NCBI GenBank assembly: GCA_913059205.1
Contig: CAJXRM010000019.1
Location: forward strand, 1 to 40,818
Origin: an uncultured Flavobacteriales bacterium
GTDB taxonomy: Bacteria; Bacteroidota; Bacteroidia; Flavobacteriales_D; Crocinitomicaceae
Reading direction: 5' to 3'
Length of the DNA stretch: 40,818 bases
Shown: in pieces, positions 9,031 to 17,026 of the stretch
How the letters are laid out: every line of letters starts with the position of its first letter
How positions within the stretch are numbered: position 1 is the stretch's first letter
Position numbers and translations under genes: made by a program
Notes under the pieces: generated by a model
The model's input: the letters and a program-made list of their open reading frames with translations, nothing else
Told to the model about the DNA's origin: nothing
The model's database searches: none

Positions 9031-10845
9031 ATGGCTGCAGTAGCGCACGAAGCACACGGACACCACGATTCTCATGATCATCATGATCACCACCACGAGA
9101 GTTTTGTATCAAAATATATCTTTAGCCAAGATCATAAAATGATTGGTAAGCAGTTTCTTATGACTGCTGTCTTCATGGGGGTTGTGGCAATGTTATTGTC
9201 CATCTTGTTCAGAATTCAATTGGCTTGGCCAGGTGAAAGCTCTGATTTTGTTTCCTTCTTTTTGGGAGAAAACTGGGCTCCGGGTGGAGTAATGAAGGAA
9301 GATATGTATTTGGGGTTGGTAACAATTCACGGTACAATTATGGTCTTCTTCTTATTGACTGGTGGACTTTCAGGAACATTTTCTAATATCTTAATTCCTT
9401 TGCAAATTGGAGCAAGAGATATGGCTTCAGGTTTCTTGAATATGCTTTCATATTGGTTCTTCTTAATTTCATCTGTATTGATGTTATTATCTCTATTTGT
9501 AGAGTCGGGGCCTGCAATGGCTGGATGGACCATTTATCCTCCTTTATCTGCATTGCCTCAAGCTGTTAGCGGATCTGGTTTAGGAATGACACTTTGGTTA
9601 TTCTCTATGACTGTTTTCATTGCGTCATCTTTGATTGGTTCATTGAACTATATCGTAACGGTGTTAAATCTACGTACAAAAGGAATGTCAATGACTCGTC
9701 TACCTTTAACGATTTGGGCTTTCTTTATCACAGCGATTATCGGTGTTCTTTCTTTTCCTGTATTGTTATCAGCAGCATTGCTGTTAATGATGGATAGATT
9801 AGCAGGTACGAGTTTCTACCTTTCTGATATTATCGTGGGAGGTGAAATGTTAACGCAACATGGTGGATCACCGCTGCTTTATCAACATTTATTTTGGTTC
9901 TTAGGTCACCCAGAGGTTTATATTGTATTGATTCCAGCTCTTGGGCTATCTTCAGAGATTATTGCAACAAATTCGCGAAAACCAATTTTTGGTTACCGAG
10001 CAATGATTGGATCCATTTTGGCAATTGCCTTCCTTTCGTTTATTGTATGGGCACATCACATGTTCGTCACGGGGATGAATCCGTTCCTAGGAAGTGTCTT
10101 TGTATTTACAACCTTATTGATTGCAATACCTTCTGCGGTAAAAGTATTTAACTACATTACAACTTTATGGAGAGGATCAATTGTCTATACTCCTGCAATG
10201 TTATTTGCTATCGGATTGGTTTCTACATTCATTACTGGAGGTGTTACTGGAATTATTCTTGCAGATGCTGCTCTTGACATCACTATTCATGATACATACT
10301 TCGTAGTTGCTCACTTCCATGTCGTAATGGGATTGTCTGCGGTCTTTGGTATGTTTGGTGGTGTTTATCATTGGTTCCCAAAAATGTTCGGAAGAATGAT
10401 GAATACTCGTTTAGGATATGCTCACTTCTGGATTACGATCGTTGGAGCTTATGGAGTTTTCTTCCCAATGCACTTTGTTGGATTGGCAGGTGCGCCACGT
10501 AGATATTACGATTATTCAGTTTATGGTGATTTTGATATTGAGTCATACAACTTAATGTTGGATTTAAATGTAATTATTACAGTATTCGCGATTATCGCAG
10601 CATTGGGACAATTGTTGTTCTTGTTTAATTTCTTCTACAGTATTTTAAGAGGACCAATCGCTCCTGCTAACCCTTGGAAAGGAACTACTTTAGAATGGAC
10701 TACACCAGTAGAAAGAATTCACGGTAATTGGCCAGGAGAATTACCAACTGTACACAGATGGCCATATGATTATTCTAAACCAGGTTTCGATGTGGACTTC
10801 ATACCACAAGATGTTCCTTTAGCTGAAGGCGAAGAAGAACACTAG
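9031..10845 (+). CDS. coxA: Cytochrome c oxidase subunit I, aa3-type
   Basis: This is the catalytic haem-copper subunit that reduces O2 and pumps protons (604 aa, about 12 or more membrane helices). Expected ligands are present: H100 (haem a, IHGTIMVF), H293 in GHPEVY with E295 and the cross-linked Tyr position Y297, H342-H343 (CuB, WAHHMF), H428 (haem a3) and H430 (haem a) in VAHFHVVM. The Glu in GHPEV places it in the A1 group of proton-pumping oxidases. The first 25 residues hold ten histidines, an unusual cytoplasmic tail. The gene is also called ctaD. Subunits III and IV are not in the window. It is the last gene of the operon, followed by the terminator at 10862. Confidence 0.97.
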   Translation: MAAVAHEAHGHHDSHDHHDHHHESFVSKYIFSQDHKMIGKQFLMTAVFMGVVAMLLSILFRIQLAWPGESSDFVSFFLGENWAPGGVMKEDMYLGLVTIHGTIMVFFLLTGGLSGTFSNILIPLQIGARDMASGFLNMLSYWFFLISSVLMLLSLFVESGPAMAGWTIYPPLSALPQAVSGSGLGMTLWLFSMTVFIASSLIGSLNYIVTVLNLRTKGMSMTRLPLTIWAFFITAIIGVLSFPVLLSAALLLMMDRLAGTSFYLSDIIVGGEMLTQHGGSPLLYQHLFWFLGHPEVYIVLIPALGLSSEIIATNSRKPIFGYRAMIGSILAIAFLSFIVWAHHMFVTGMNPFLGSVFVFTTLLIAIPSAVKVFNYITTLWRGSIVYTPAMLFAIGLVSTFITGGVTGIILADAALDITIHDTYFVVAHFHVVMGLSAVFGMFGGVYHWFPKMFGRMMNTRLGYAHFWITIVGAYGVFFPMHFVGLAGAPRRYYDYSVYGDFDIESYNLMLDLNVIITVFAIIAALGQLLFLFNFFYSILRGPIAPANPWKGTTLEWTTPVERIHGNWPGELPTVHRWPYDYSKPGFDVDFIPQDVPLAEGEEEH

Positions 10846-10861
10846 AAAATAAAATTAATTG

Positions 10862-10893
10862 AAGCCCTTTGTTATTTGACAAAGGGCTTTTTG
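10862..10893 (+). terminator. Rho-independent terminator of the act-cox operon
   Basis: A perfect 10 bp stem AAGCCCTTTG/CAAAGGGCTT (10862-10871 with 10880-10889) encloses an 8-base loop. It is followed by a T-rich run, 17 bp after the coxA stop codon. It separates the respiratory operon from ruvB. Confidence 0.9.
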
Positions 10894-10901
10894 TATTTTT
10901 G
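10894..10901 (+). promoter_or_regulatory. Probable -7 element of the ruvB promoter
   Basis: TATTTTTG fits the Bacteroidota -7 consensus TAnnTTTG and lies 16 bp before the ruvB TTG start. No TTTG sits at the ideal 19 bp upstream spacing; the nearest ones (10868 and 10875) are 22 and 15 bp away and lie inside the terminator hairpin. The call is moderate because the region is T-rich. Confidence 0.45.
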
Positions 10902-10917
10902 AACAAAGCATTTCCTA

Positions 10918-11937
10918 TTGGAAGATACATTTGATTATAGAAGCGAAGCTGAAAACAGTGAACAGGATTACGATAGAGTTCTCCGACCGAAACGATTGGA
11001 AGATTTTACTGGTCAGGAAAAGATTGTTGCTAATCTTGAAGTATTTGTCCAAGCGGCGACTTTACGAAATGAATCGCTTGATCATGTTTTACTTCATGGA
11101 CCTCCAGGACTCGGTAAAACGACTTTGGCGAATATCATTGCAAATGAATTAGGAGTTGGGTGTAAGATCACTAGCGGTCCTGTTTTAGATAAACCAGGCG
11201 ATTTAGCAGGACTTCTTACTAATTTGGAAACGGGCGATGTGCTTTTCATTGATGAAATTCACAGACTAAGTCCGGTTATTGAAGAGTATTTGTATTCTGC
11301 CATGGAGGATTACAGTATCGATATTTTAATCGATAGTGGCCCAAATGCAAGAACAGTGCAAATTGCGTTAAATCCTTTTACGTTAATTGGTGCTACAACT
11401 CGTTCAGGATTGTTGACTTCACCACTTCGTGCACGCTTTGGTATAAACCTCAGGCTACAATATTATGATGCTAAAACCTTGACATTAATTGTTGAGCGAT
11501 CTTCAGGGTTATTGAATATTGAAATTGATGAGGATGCTGCTTATCAAATAGCAAGTAGAAGTCGCGGTACACCGAGAATTGCAAATGCACTTTTACGTAG
11601 GGTTAGAGATTTTGCCCAAATCAAAGGCGATGGTCGAATCAATTTAGATATTACAAATCATGCGCTTGAAGCGTTGAATGTAGATCAAAATGGTTTGGAT
11701 GAAATGGATAACAAAATATTAACCTTAATCATCGACAAGTTTGGTGGAGGCCCTGTTGGCTTGACTACTATTGCTACCGCTATTGGAGAGAATGCTGGAA
11801 CACTTGAAGAAGTCTACGAACCCTTTTTAATTCAAGAAGGATTTTTGATGCGCACTCCACGCGGTAGAAAAGTGACTGAAAAGACGTATAAACATTTGGG
11901 AAAAAACTTGGGATTCACTCAAGGAGGATTGTTTTAA
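10918..11937 (+). CDS. ruvB: Holliday junction branch migration DNA helicase RuvB
   Basis: RuvB is the AAA+ motor that drives branch migration at Holliday junctions together with RuvA during recombinational repair (339 aa, normal length). Visible motifs are Walker [10 protein letters not shown], Walker [11 protein letters not shown], the sensor region GATTRSGLL and RARFG. The C-terminal winged helix ends in the typical [18 protein letters not shown]. The start is TTG at 10918: an in-frame TGA lies at 10900-10902 and no ATG occurs between it and the conserved region, and the protein then starts with [10 protein letters not shown]. It is followed 10 bp later by the unknown gene at 11948. Confidence 0.97.
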   Translation: MEDTFDYRSEAENSEQDYDRVLRPKRLEDFTGQEKIVANLEVFVQAATLRNESLDHVLLHGPPGLGKTTLANIIANELGVGCKITSGPVLDKPGDLAGLLTNLETGDVLFIDEIHRLSPVIEEYLYSAMEDYSIDILIDSGPNARTVQIALNPFTLIGATTRSGLLTSPLRARFGINLRLQYYDAKTLTLIVERSSGLLNIEIDEDAAYQIASRSRGTPRIANALLRRVRDFAQIKGDGRINLDITNHALEALNVDQNGLDEMDNKILTLIIDKFGGGPVGLTTIATAIGENAGTLEEVYEPFLIQEGFLMRTPRGRKVTEKTYKHLGKNLGFTQGGLF

Positions 11938-11947
11938 CTTTTCAATT

Positions 11948-12514
11948 ATGGAATCACTAATGTTAAATTCAACAGATGATTTAACAACGGATTTACTAGA
12001 ATCGGGGGTTGTAACTTGGGACGATATTGTTCGCTCCGTGCAATGCTTTCACTACGGTAGAAATTCAGATAGAAATAACTTAAATTTGGTGTGGTATGAG
12101 CGTAAAGGTACTTGCAGTTCGAAACATGCTTTCTTGAAACACATTGCTGATTTAAATGAATTGCCTAAAATAGACCTGAATCTAGTTTTTTACAAAATGA
12201 ATAAACAGAACACTCCCGGAATTGGAGATGTTTTGGAAAAGAATGAATTAAATTATATTCCAGAAGCGCATTGCCACCTTACGGTGAATGGAACAGAATT
12301 AGACATCACAACTGTTCAATCTAATTTTAAAAAGTATAAAAACGATATTATCCAAACTCGTGTTATTCAGCCGAATGACGTGATATTCAATAAAATTGAA
12401 TGGCATAAAGAGTTTATGGAAAGTTGGAGAATTCAAAATCATCCTCACATTTGCTTTGATGCACTTTGGACAATACGTGAAACGTGTATCAAACAATTAG
12501 AAAAAAGTTCTTAA
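11948..12514 (+). CDS. Conserved-looking hypothetical protein with a possible transglutaminase-like Cys-His-Asp triad
   Basis: I do not recognise a named family for these 188 residues. It is soluble, with no signal peptide or membrane helix. The spacing [10 protein letters not shown] (C56, H60), [10 protein letters not shown] (H108, H110) and ELDITT (D119) resembles the catalytic Cys, His and Asp of papain/transglutaminase-fold proteins: Cys at a helix start, then a His on a strand, then an Asp on the next strand. This is inference from order and local context only. The gene sits 10 bp after ruvB and ends one base before the queG TTG start, so the three genes are probably co-transcribed and it may act on a cytoplasmic substrate. 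Confidence 0.8.
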   Translation: MESLMLNSTDDLTTDLLESGVVTWDDIVRSVQCFHYGRNSDRNNLNLVWYERKGTCSSKHAFLKHIADLNELPKIDLNLVFYKMNKQNTPGIGDVLEKNELNYIPEAHCHLTVNGTELDITTVQSNFKKYKNDIIQTRVIQPNDVIFNKIEWHKEFMESWRIQNHPHICFDALWTIRETCIKQLEKSS

Positions 12515-12515
12515 G

Positions 12516-13439
12516 TTGAATTCAAAAGAACAAAATACGGCTATTATAAAAAACAAAGCACTTGAGCTTGGTTTCATGTTTTGTGGAATTTCAAAGGCCG
12601 ATTTCCTTGAGAAAGAAGCGAAACAATTGGATCTTTGGTTGAAAAGTGGTAAGCACGGTAAGATGTCTTACATGGAAAACCATTTTGATAAGCGTTTAGA
12701 CCCAAGACTGCTAGTAGATGACGCCAAAACTGTAGTGTCGTTACTACTCAACTATTATCCGTCGGAAGTACAGGAGAAAGATGCGCCAAAAATTTCCAAA
12801 TATGCTTATGGAGAAGATTATCATTTTGTCATCAAAGAAAAATTAAAGGAATTATTCGCTTTCATTCAGGACGAAATTGGTGAAGTGGGCGGCCGTGTTT
12901 TTGTGGACTCTGCTCCAGTAATGGACAAAGCTTGGGCGCAAAAAAGTGGATTGGGATGGGTTGGAAAACACACGAACATTATTCACCCAAAACACGGATC
13001 GTTCTTTTTCATCGCAGAATTAATTCTGGATTTGGAATTGGAACCAGACGGACCGATAAAAGATTACTGCGGAACGTGCACAAAATGCATTGATGCTTGT
13101 CCAACTGATGCCATCGTTCAACCTTATGTGGTGGATGGTTCAAAATGTATTTCTTACCTAACGATTGAATTAAAAGACGAGTTATTGCCTACGGAATTCA
13201 AAGGAAAAATGGAAAACTGGGCGTTTGGATGTGACATTTGTCAAGATGTTTGTCCTTGGAATCGTTTTTCTAAACCAAACAATGAGCCGCGCTTTAATCC
13301 TCATGAAAACCTATTAAAAATGAATAAAGCCGATTGGGAGGATTTAACCCAAGAAATCTTTCAAGAACTCTTCAGAAAAAGTGCGGTAAAGCGCACCAAG
13401 TTTGATGGTTTGAAACGGAACATTGATTTTTTGAAGTGA
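12516..13439 (+). CDS. queG: Epoxyqueuosine reductase QueG
   Basis: QueG is the cobalamin- and Fe-S-dependent enzyme that reduces epoxyqueuosine to queuosine in tRNA, the last step of that modification pathway (307 aa). The two-cluster ferredoxin region is clear: [12 protein letters not shown] starting at C185, then SKCIS, and [13 protein letters not shown] starting at C239. The family active-site region [20 protein letters not shown] is present and contains the conserved Asp residues. The start is TTG at 12516, one base after the stop of the previous gene; an upstream ATG is excluded by that stop's frame, and the next ATG would remove conserved residues. The close junction suggests translational coupling. 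Confidence 0.93.
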   Translation: MNSKEQNTAIIKNKALELGFMFCGISKADFLEKEAKQLDLWLKSGKHGKMSYMENHFDKRLDPRLLVDDAKTVVSLLLNYYPSEVQEKDAPKISKYAYGEDYHFVIKEKLKELFAFIQDEIGEVGGRVFVDSAPVMDKAWAQKSGLGWVGKHTNIIHPKHGSFFFIAELILDLELEPDGPIKDYCGTCTKCIDACPTDAIVQPYVVDGSKCISYLTIELKDELLPTEFKGKMENWAFGCDICQDVCPWNRFSKPNNEPRFNPHENLLKMNKADWEDLTQEIFQELFRKSAVKRTKFDGLKRNIDFLK

Positions 13440-13508
13440 TACAGAATTTCTTTCGACCGTTCAATTCTGCACATTCCTAAACTAATTCCGTTTTTTACCT
13501 CTTCTTTT

Positions 13509-13539
13509 TTTGTTTTCATTTCAACTCTTCGTAAATTGG
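13509..13539 (+). promoter_or_regulatory. Candidate promoter of the DUF1800-DUF1501 pair
   Basis: TTTG (13509-13512), exactly 19 bp, then TAAATTGG (13532-13539), a one-base deviation from TAnnTTTG. It lies 22 bp before the ATG at 13562, in the 122 bp gap after queG. The spacing matches the Bacteroidota -33/-7 arrangement. Confidence 0.4.
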
Positions 13540-13561
13540 AGCGTTAAATTAAACTACGACT

Positions 13562-15178
13562 ATGCCAGAAAATGAAAATGGAGGCGCGATATCATACAGT
13601 ATGACGCCTTATTCGGGACCTTGGACTAAGGCACATGCCGCTCATTTATTAAGGAGAACAATGTTCGGACCGACCAATCAACAAATTTTAGATGCCGTTT
13701 CTGCTGGTATGACAACAACAGTTACAAATCTTTTGCAGATTCCTGCGGTAGGATTACCAATTACATATCATCCTGATGAAACAATTGCTAGTCAAGGAGC
13801 TCCTTGGAATACAAGTGTTTACCCAACAGATCCAGTAGAGTCACAAACTGTTCACTCAGCTAGAATTGGTTCATTGATCGGTTGGATGTATGAAAACATA
13901 AATAATGAACAAGTTTCAATTGCTGAGAAAATGTGTTTGTTTTGGCAAAATCACTTTGCTTCGAATGCCACGTTCGACGCACGCGCAACATACGATTACT
14001 TTGCTCTAATACGAACATACGCTTTAGGAAACTTTAAGCAGTTTGTAAAAGACATGACTGTTAACCCAAACATGTTAATTTTCTTGGATGGAGCATCAAA
14101 TAATCCGTTCAGTCCGAATGAAAATTATGCTCGCGAGTTTTTGGAGTTGTTTACTATAGGTAAAGGTCCACAAATCGGACCTGGAGATTATACGAACTAT
14201 ACAGAAGAAGATGTTGCGGCTGGTGCTAAAATATTTACTGGATTTTTAGTGAACGGCTTAAGAAGTGATTCGGATACAAATGTTACTGCTGTTTTTACAC
14301 CAATATTGCATGACACATCTACGAAAACGCTTTCTGCGCATTTTGGAAGTGTTCAAGTTCCAGATGGAGGAGCAACGGAATATTCAAATTATATTGACAT
14401 CGTATTTCAACAAGATGAAGTAGCGAAATTTATATGTAGAAAATTTTATCGTTATTTTGTTAATTATGACTTGACTGCTGCTGTTGAAACGAACGTAATC
14501 GAAGAAATGGCAAGTACGTTTATTGCGAATAATTACGATGTCCTTCCAGTATTATTGGAACTTTTTCAAAGCGAACATTTTTATGATATTTCTGTGCGTG
14601 GAGCATTAATTCGTGGGCCATTAGATATGTTATATTCAATGGTTAATGGAACTGAATCGCAAAATGCCTTTAGTTTAGCAACAGATTATGAAATGCAAAC
14701 ATACATTTATGGAGTTTCCACAGCACTTGGCCAAGCATATTTGGAACCACCGAGTGTTGCAGGATGGCCAGCGTATTATCAAGAGCCTTCATTTTCTCGT
14801 TTGTGGATGAATGCTACTCATGTAAAAACTCGATTCGATATTAGTTCATTTTTTACGCTATATACAGGGATTCCTGTTGGTGGAGACAATTGGAAAGTAA
14901 ATGCCCTTGGATTTTTAGATAATCTATCAATTCCAGCAGATCCTGTTCAAGTTATCGATGATATTGTGGATGTATTTTGTCCAAAAGGAGTTGACGCGCT
15001 TCAAAAATTGATATTAAAATCGATATTAACGAATGGTCAACCTGATTTTGAATGGACTATTCAATACAATGATTATGCTGCTGATCCTGGAAATCCAGTA
15101 GTTGCTGATCCCGTAAAATTAAGAGTTGAATTAGTATTAGCACGTGTGTTCCAGACACCTGAGTTTCATACAATGTAA
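13562..15178 (+). CDS. DUF1800 family protein
   Basis: This 538-residue protein belongs to the DUF1800 family, recognised from the N-terminal AHAAHLLRRTMFGPTNQQI, the segment MCLFWQNHFAS, and NPNMLIFLDGASNNPFSPNENYAREFLELFTIG (split over residues ~172-205). The family is of unknown biochemical function and is nearly always encoded beside a DUF1501 gene, as here. An in-frame TAA at 13550-13552 fixes the start at 13562, and the resulting N-terminus (MPENENGGAI) has no signal peptide, unlike its partner. The downstream gene starts 11 bp after the stop. How or whether the protein leaves the cytoplasm is not visible. Confidence 0.9.
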   Translation: MPENENGGAISYSMTPYSGPWTKAHAAHLLRRTMFGPTNQQILDAVSAGMTTTVTNLLQIPAVGLPITYHPDETIASQGAPWNTSVYPTDPVESQTVHSARIGSLIGWMYENINNEQVSIAEKMCLFWQNHFASNATFDARATYDYFALIRTYALGNFKQFVKDMTVNPNMLIFLDGASNNPFSPNENYAREFLELFTIGKGPQIGPGDYTNYTEEDVAAGAKIFTGFLVNGLRSDSDTNVTAVFTPILHDTSTKTLSAHFGSVQVPDGGATEYSNYIDIVFQQDEVAKFICRKFYRYFVNYDLTAAVETNVIEEMASTFIANNYDVLPVLLELFQSEHFYDISVRGALIRGPLDMLYSMVNGTESQNAFSLATDYEMQTYIYGVSTALGQAYLEPPSVAGWPAYYQEPSFSRLWMNATHVKTRFDISSFFTLYTGIPVGGDNWKVNALGFLDNLSIPADPVQVIDDIVDVFCPKGVDALQKLILKSILTNGQPDFEWTIQYNDYAADPGNPVVADPVKLRVELVLARVFQTPEFHTM

Positions 15179-15189
15179 GCCATAGAGAG

Positions 15190-16743
15190 ATGATGAAAAG
15201 AAGAAATTTTGTAAAGAGTTTAGCGCTTGCATCGGCAGGAACGCCAATCTTATTAAATAACATGAAGTTTCAATCCGTTGGAAAGAAACTTTTTAATGTA
15301 GCTATAGGAGCTGAAGACAGGGTGTTGATAATTATTCGATTGAATGGTGGAAATGATGGTTTGAATACGGTTATACCACGTGATCAATATTCAAATTTGT
15401 CTATCCAGCGAAATAACATTTTAATACCTGAACCATCTGTTTTACCATTGACTACTGAAGTGGGTTTTCATCCAGTTATGGGTGGAATGAAAGGAATGTT
15501 TGATCAAGGTAAATTGGGAATAATTCAAAATGTAGGTTATCCTGAGCAAAATAGATCGCATTTCAGATCTATGGATATATGGAGTTCAGGTTTGATTGAT
15601 AATCCGCCTGCTACTGGTTGGCTCGGTCGCGAATTAGACCTCTCTTACCCAAATTACCCTACAGACTATCCAAATGCGACGTATCAAGACCCTTTCGCAA
15701 TAAGTATGGGTTATGAAGTGTCTGCGACTTGTCAAGGATTAATGGCGAATTTTTGTCATGCTGTAAATAACCCATTTGATGTATATAATTTATCAACGAG
15801 TGGTTCTGTGAATGACGGAACTTATTATGGTTCTCACATCGAATATTTAACTACGTTGATTAATCAGGCCAATGAATATGGTGGTCAAATTAATGATGCG
15901 GCGAATGCAGGAAATTCGTTATCCACTCTGTATGATGCCAATAATCCTTTGGCCGTCCAATTGCAATATGTTGCGAAGATGATTTCTGGCGGATTGGAAT
16001 CAAAAGTATATGTACTTAATGTTAATGGATTTGATACGCACGATTCTCAAGTAATTGGAGGTGCAACAACAACAGGTACTCACGCTGATTTAATGAAAAG
16101 AGTTTCCGATGCTGTTTCGGCTTTTCAAAACGATTTGATGCTTCTTGGTTTAGAAGACCGAGTAGCAGGAATGACTTTCTCTGAGTTCGGGAGACAAGTT
16201 GCGTCCAATGCTAGTCTTGGTACTGATCATGGCGATGCTGCTCCATTGTTTTTATTTGGAAGTTGCGTAGACTTTAGTTTAATGGGTACGAATCCAGTGA
16301 TTGGAAACACAATAATCAATCAGGAAGGTATTCCAATGCAATTTGATTTTAGAGATGTTTATGCATCAATTTTAAAAGATTGGTTTGGTGTTGCTCCTTC
16401 AGAAATTCAAACGTTATTCGAACATACTATCACTTACCATAATTTATTTGGTGCATGTGCCGTCGGTACGAAAGAGGAAGAATTATCACAAAGTAAAGCT
16501 TTAGTGTATCCAAATCCAGCCTTTGGAAATTCTACCGTACGATTTAATGCGCAGAATGAATGGGTAAAAATAGATGTTTATGACGTAAATAATAAAATTG
16601 TCGCTGCCGTGTATGACGGGAACTTATCACAAGGACAACACGATGTCCCAATGGAGATCAAAACATTAGCACCGGGTCAATATTTTGTGCGAATTCAAAA
16701 GTCTTCTGGCACAATCACAACCAAATTATCAAAGGTGAAATAA
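15190..16743 (+). CDS. DUF1501 family protein with Tat-like leader and T9SS type A sorting domain
   Basis: The 517-residue protein starts with a twin-arginine-like leader (MMKRRNFVKSLALASAGTPI). The body is DUF1501, a family with an alkaline-phosphatase/sulfatase-like fold: RVLIIIRLNGGNDGLNTVIP near the N-terminus, RSHFRSMDIWSSG, and FSEFGRQVASN followed by GTDHGDAAP. Residues ~437-517 form a type IX secretion sorting domain (ALVYPNPAFGNSTVRF, IDVYDVNNKIV, LAPGQYFVRIQ, ending in KLSKVK), which predicts export across the outer membrane and surface attachment or release. The start could be either of the two tandem ATGs (15190 or 15193). The role is unknown; pairing with DUF1800 implies joint function. 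A bidirectional terminator follows at 16781. Confidence 0.92.
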   Translation: MMKRRNFVKSLALASAGTPILLNNMKFQSVGKKLFNVAIGAEDRVLIIIRLNGGNDGLNTVIPRDQYSNLSIQRNNILIPEPSVLPLTTEVGFHPVMGGMKGMFDQGKLGIIQNVGYPEQNRSHFRSMDIWSSGLIDNPPATGWLGRELDLSYPNYPTDYPNATYQDPFAISMGYEVSATCQGLMANFCHAVNNPFDVYNLSTSGSVNDGTYYGSHIEYLTTLINQANEYGGQINDAANAGNSLSTLYDANNPLAVQLQYVAKMISGGLESKVYVLNVNGFDTHDSQVIGGATTTGTHADLMKRVSDAVSAFQNDLMLLGLEDRVAGMTFSEFGRQVASNASLGTDHGDAAPLFLFGSCVDFSLMGTNPVIGNTIINQEGIPMQFDFRDVYASILKDWFGVAPSEIQTLFEHTITYHNLFGACAVGTKEEELSQSKALVYPNPAFGNSTVRFNAQNEWVKIDVYDVNNKIVAAVYDGNLSQGQHDVPMEIKTLAPGQYFVRIQKSSGTITTKLSKVK

Positions 16744-16780
16744 AAAATGGAGTAATTGATTTATCGATTGTATCAAATTA

Positions 16781-16812
16781 AAAAGTCCTTCATGAAAATG
16801 AAGGACTTTTTT
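16781..16812. terminator. Bidirectional terminator between the DUF1501 gene and tRNA-Leu
   Basis: A perfect 13 bp stem AAAAGTCCTTCAT/ATGAAGGACTTTT (16781-16793 with 16798-16810) with a GAAA loop has A-runs on the left and T-runs on the right. It can therefore stop transcription arriving from either side. Its right edge touches the encoded CCA end of the minus-strand tRNA at 16812. Confidence 0.9.
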
Positions 16813-16896
16813 GGTACCCGAGGCCGGAATCGAACCGGCACTCCCGAAAGAACTGGATTTTGAATCCAGCGCGTCTACCAGTTCCGCCACTCGGGC
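16812..16896 (-). tRNA. tRNA-Leu (anticodon CAA)
   Basis: On the minus strand the sequence starts GCCCGAG and ends CTCGGGT-A-CCA, forming a 7 bp acceptor stem with one G-U pair and an encoded CCA. The anticodon stem CTGGA/TCCAG carries the loop TTCAAAA, giving anticodon CAA (16860-16862 on the plus strand). A long variable arm (TTCTTTCGGGAG region) and a GGTTCGATTCC T-arm are present, as expected for class II tRNA-Leu. The length is 85 nt including CCA. Confidence 0.96.
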
Positions 16897-16930
16897 ATTT
16901 AATCACCTAATTACTTAGGTAGAGCGGGTG

Positions 16931-16960
16931 CAAAGTTAGCGTTTTTCTTGAATTTGCAAA
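16931..16960 (-). promoter_or_regulatory. Promoter of tRNA-Leu
   Basis: On the minus strand, TTTG (16960-16957) is followed by 18 bp and TAACTTTG (16938-16931), a perfect TAnnTTTG. Transcription would start near 16925, giving a leader of about 28 nt before the mature tRNA 5' end at 16896. Confidence 0.7.
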
Positions 16961-17026
16961 GTAGTTTCTAAATAATTCATAAATCTTCGATTCAGAGTCA
17001 ATCATTTTGTCTAAAATTGTACTGTA

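Noticed and set aside
13442..13469. Terminator after queG (CAGAATT/AATTCTG)
   Set aside because: The stem is 7 bp and AT-rich with a 14-base loop, and no T-run follows directly.
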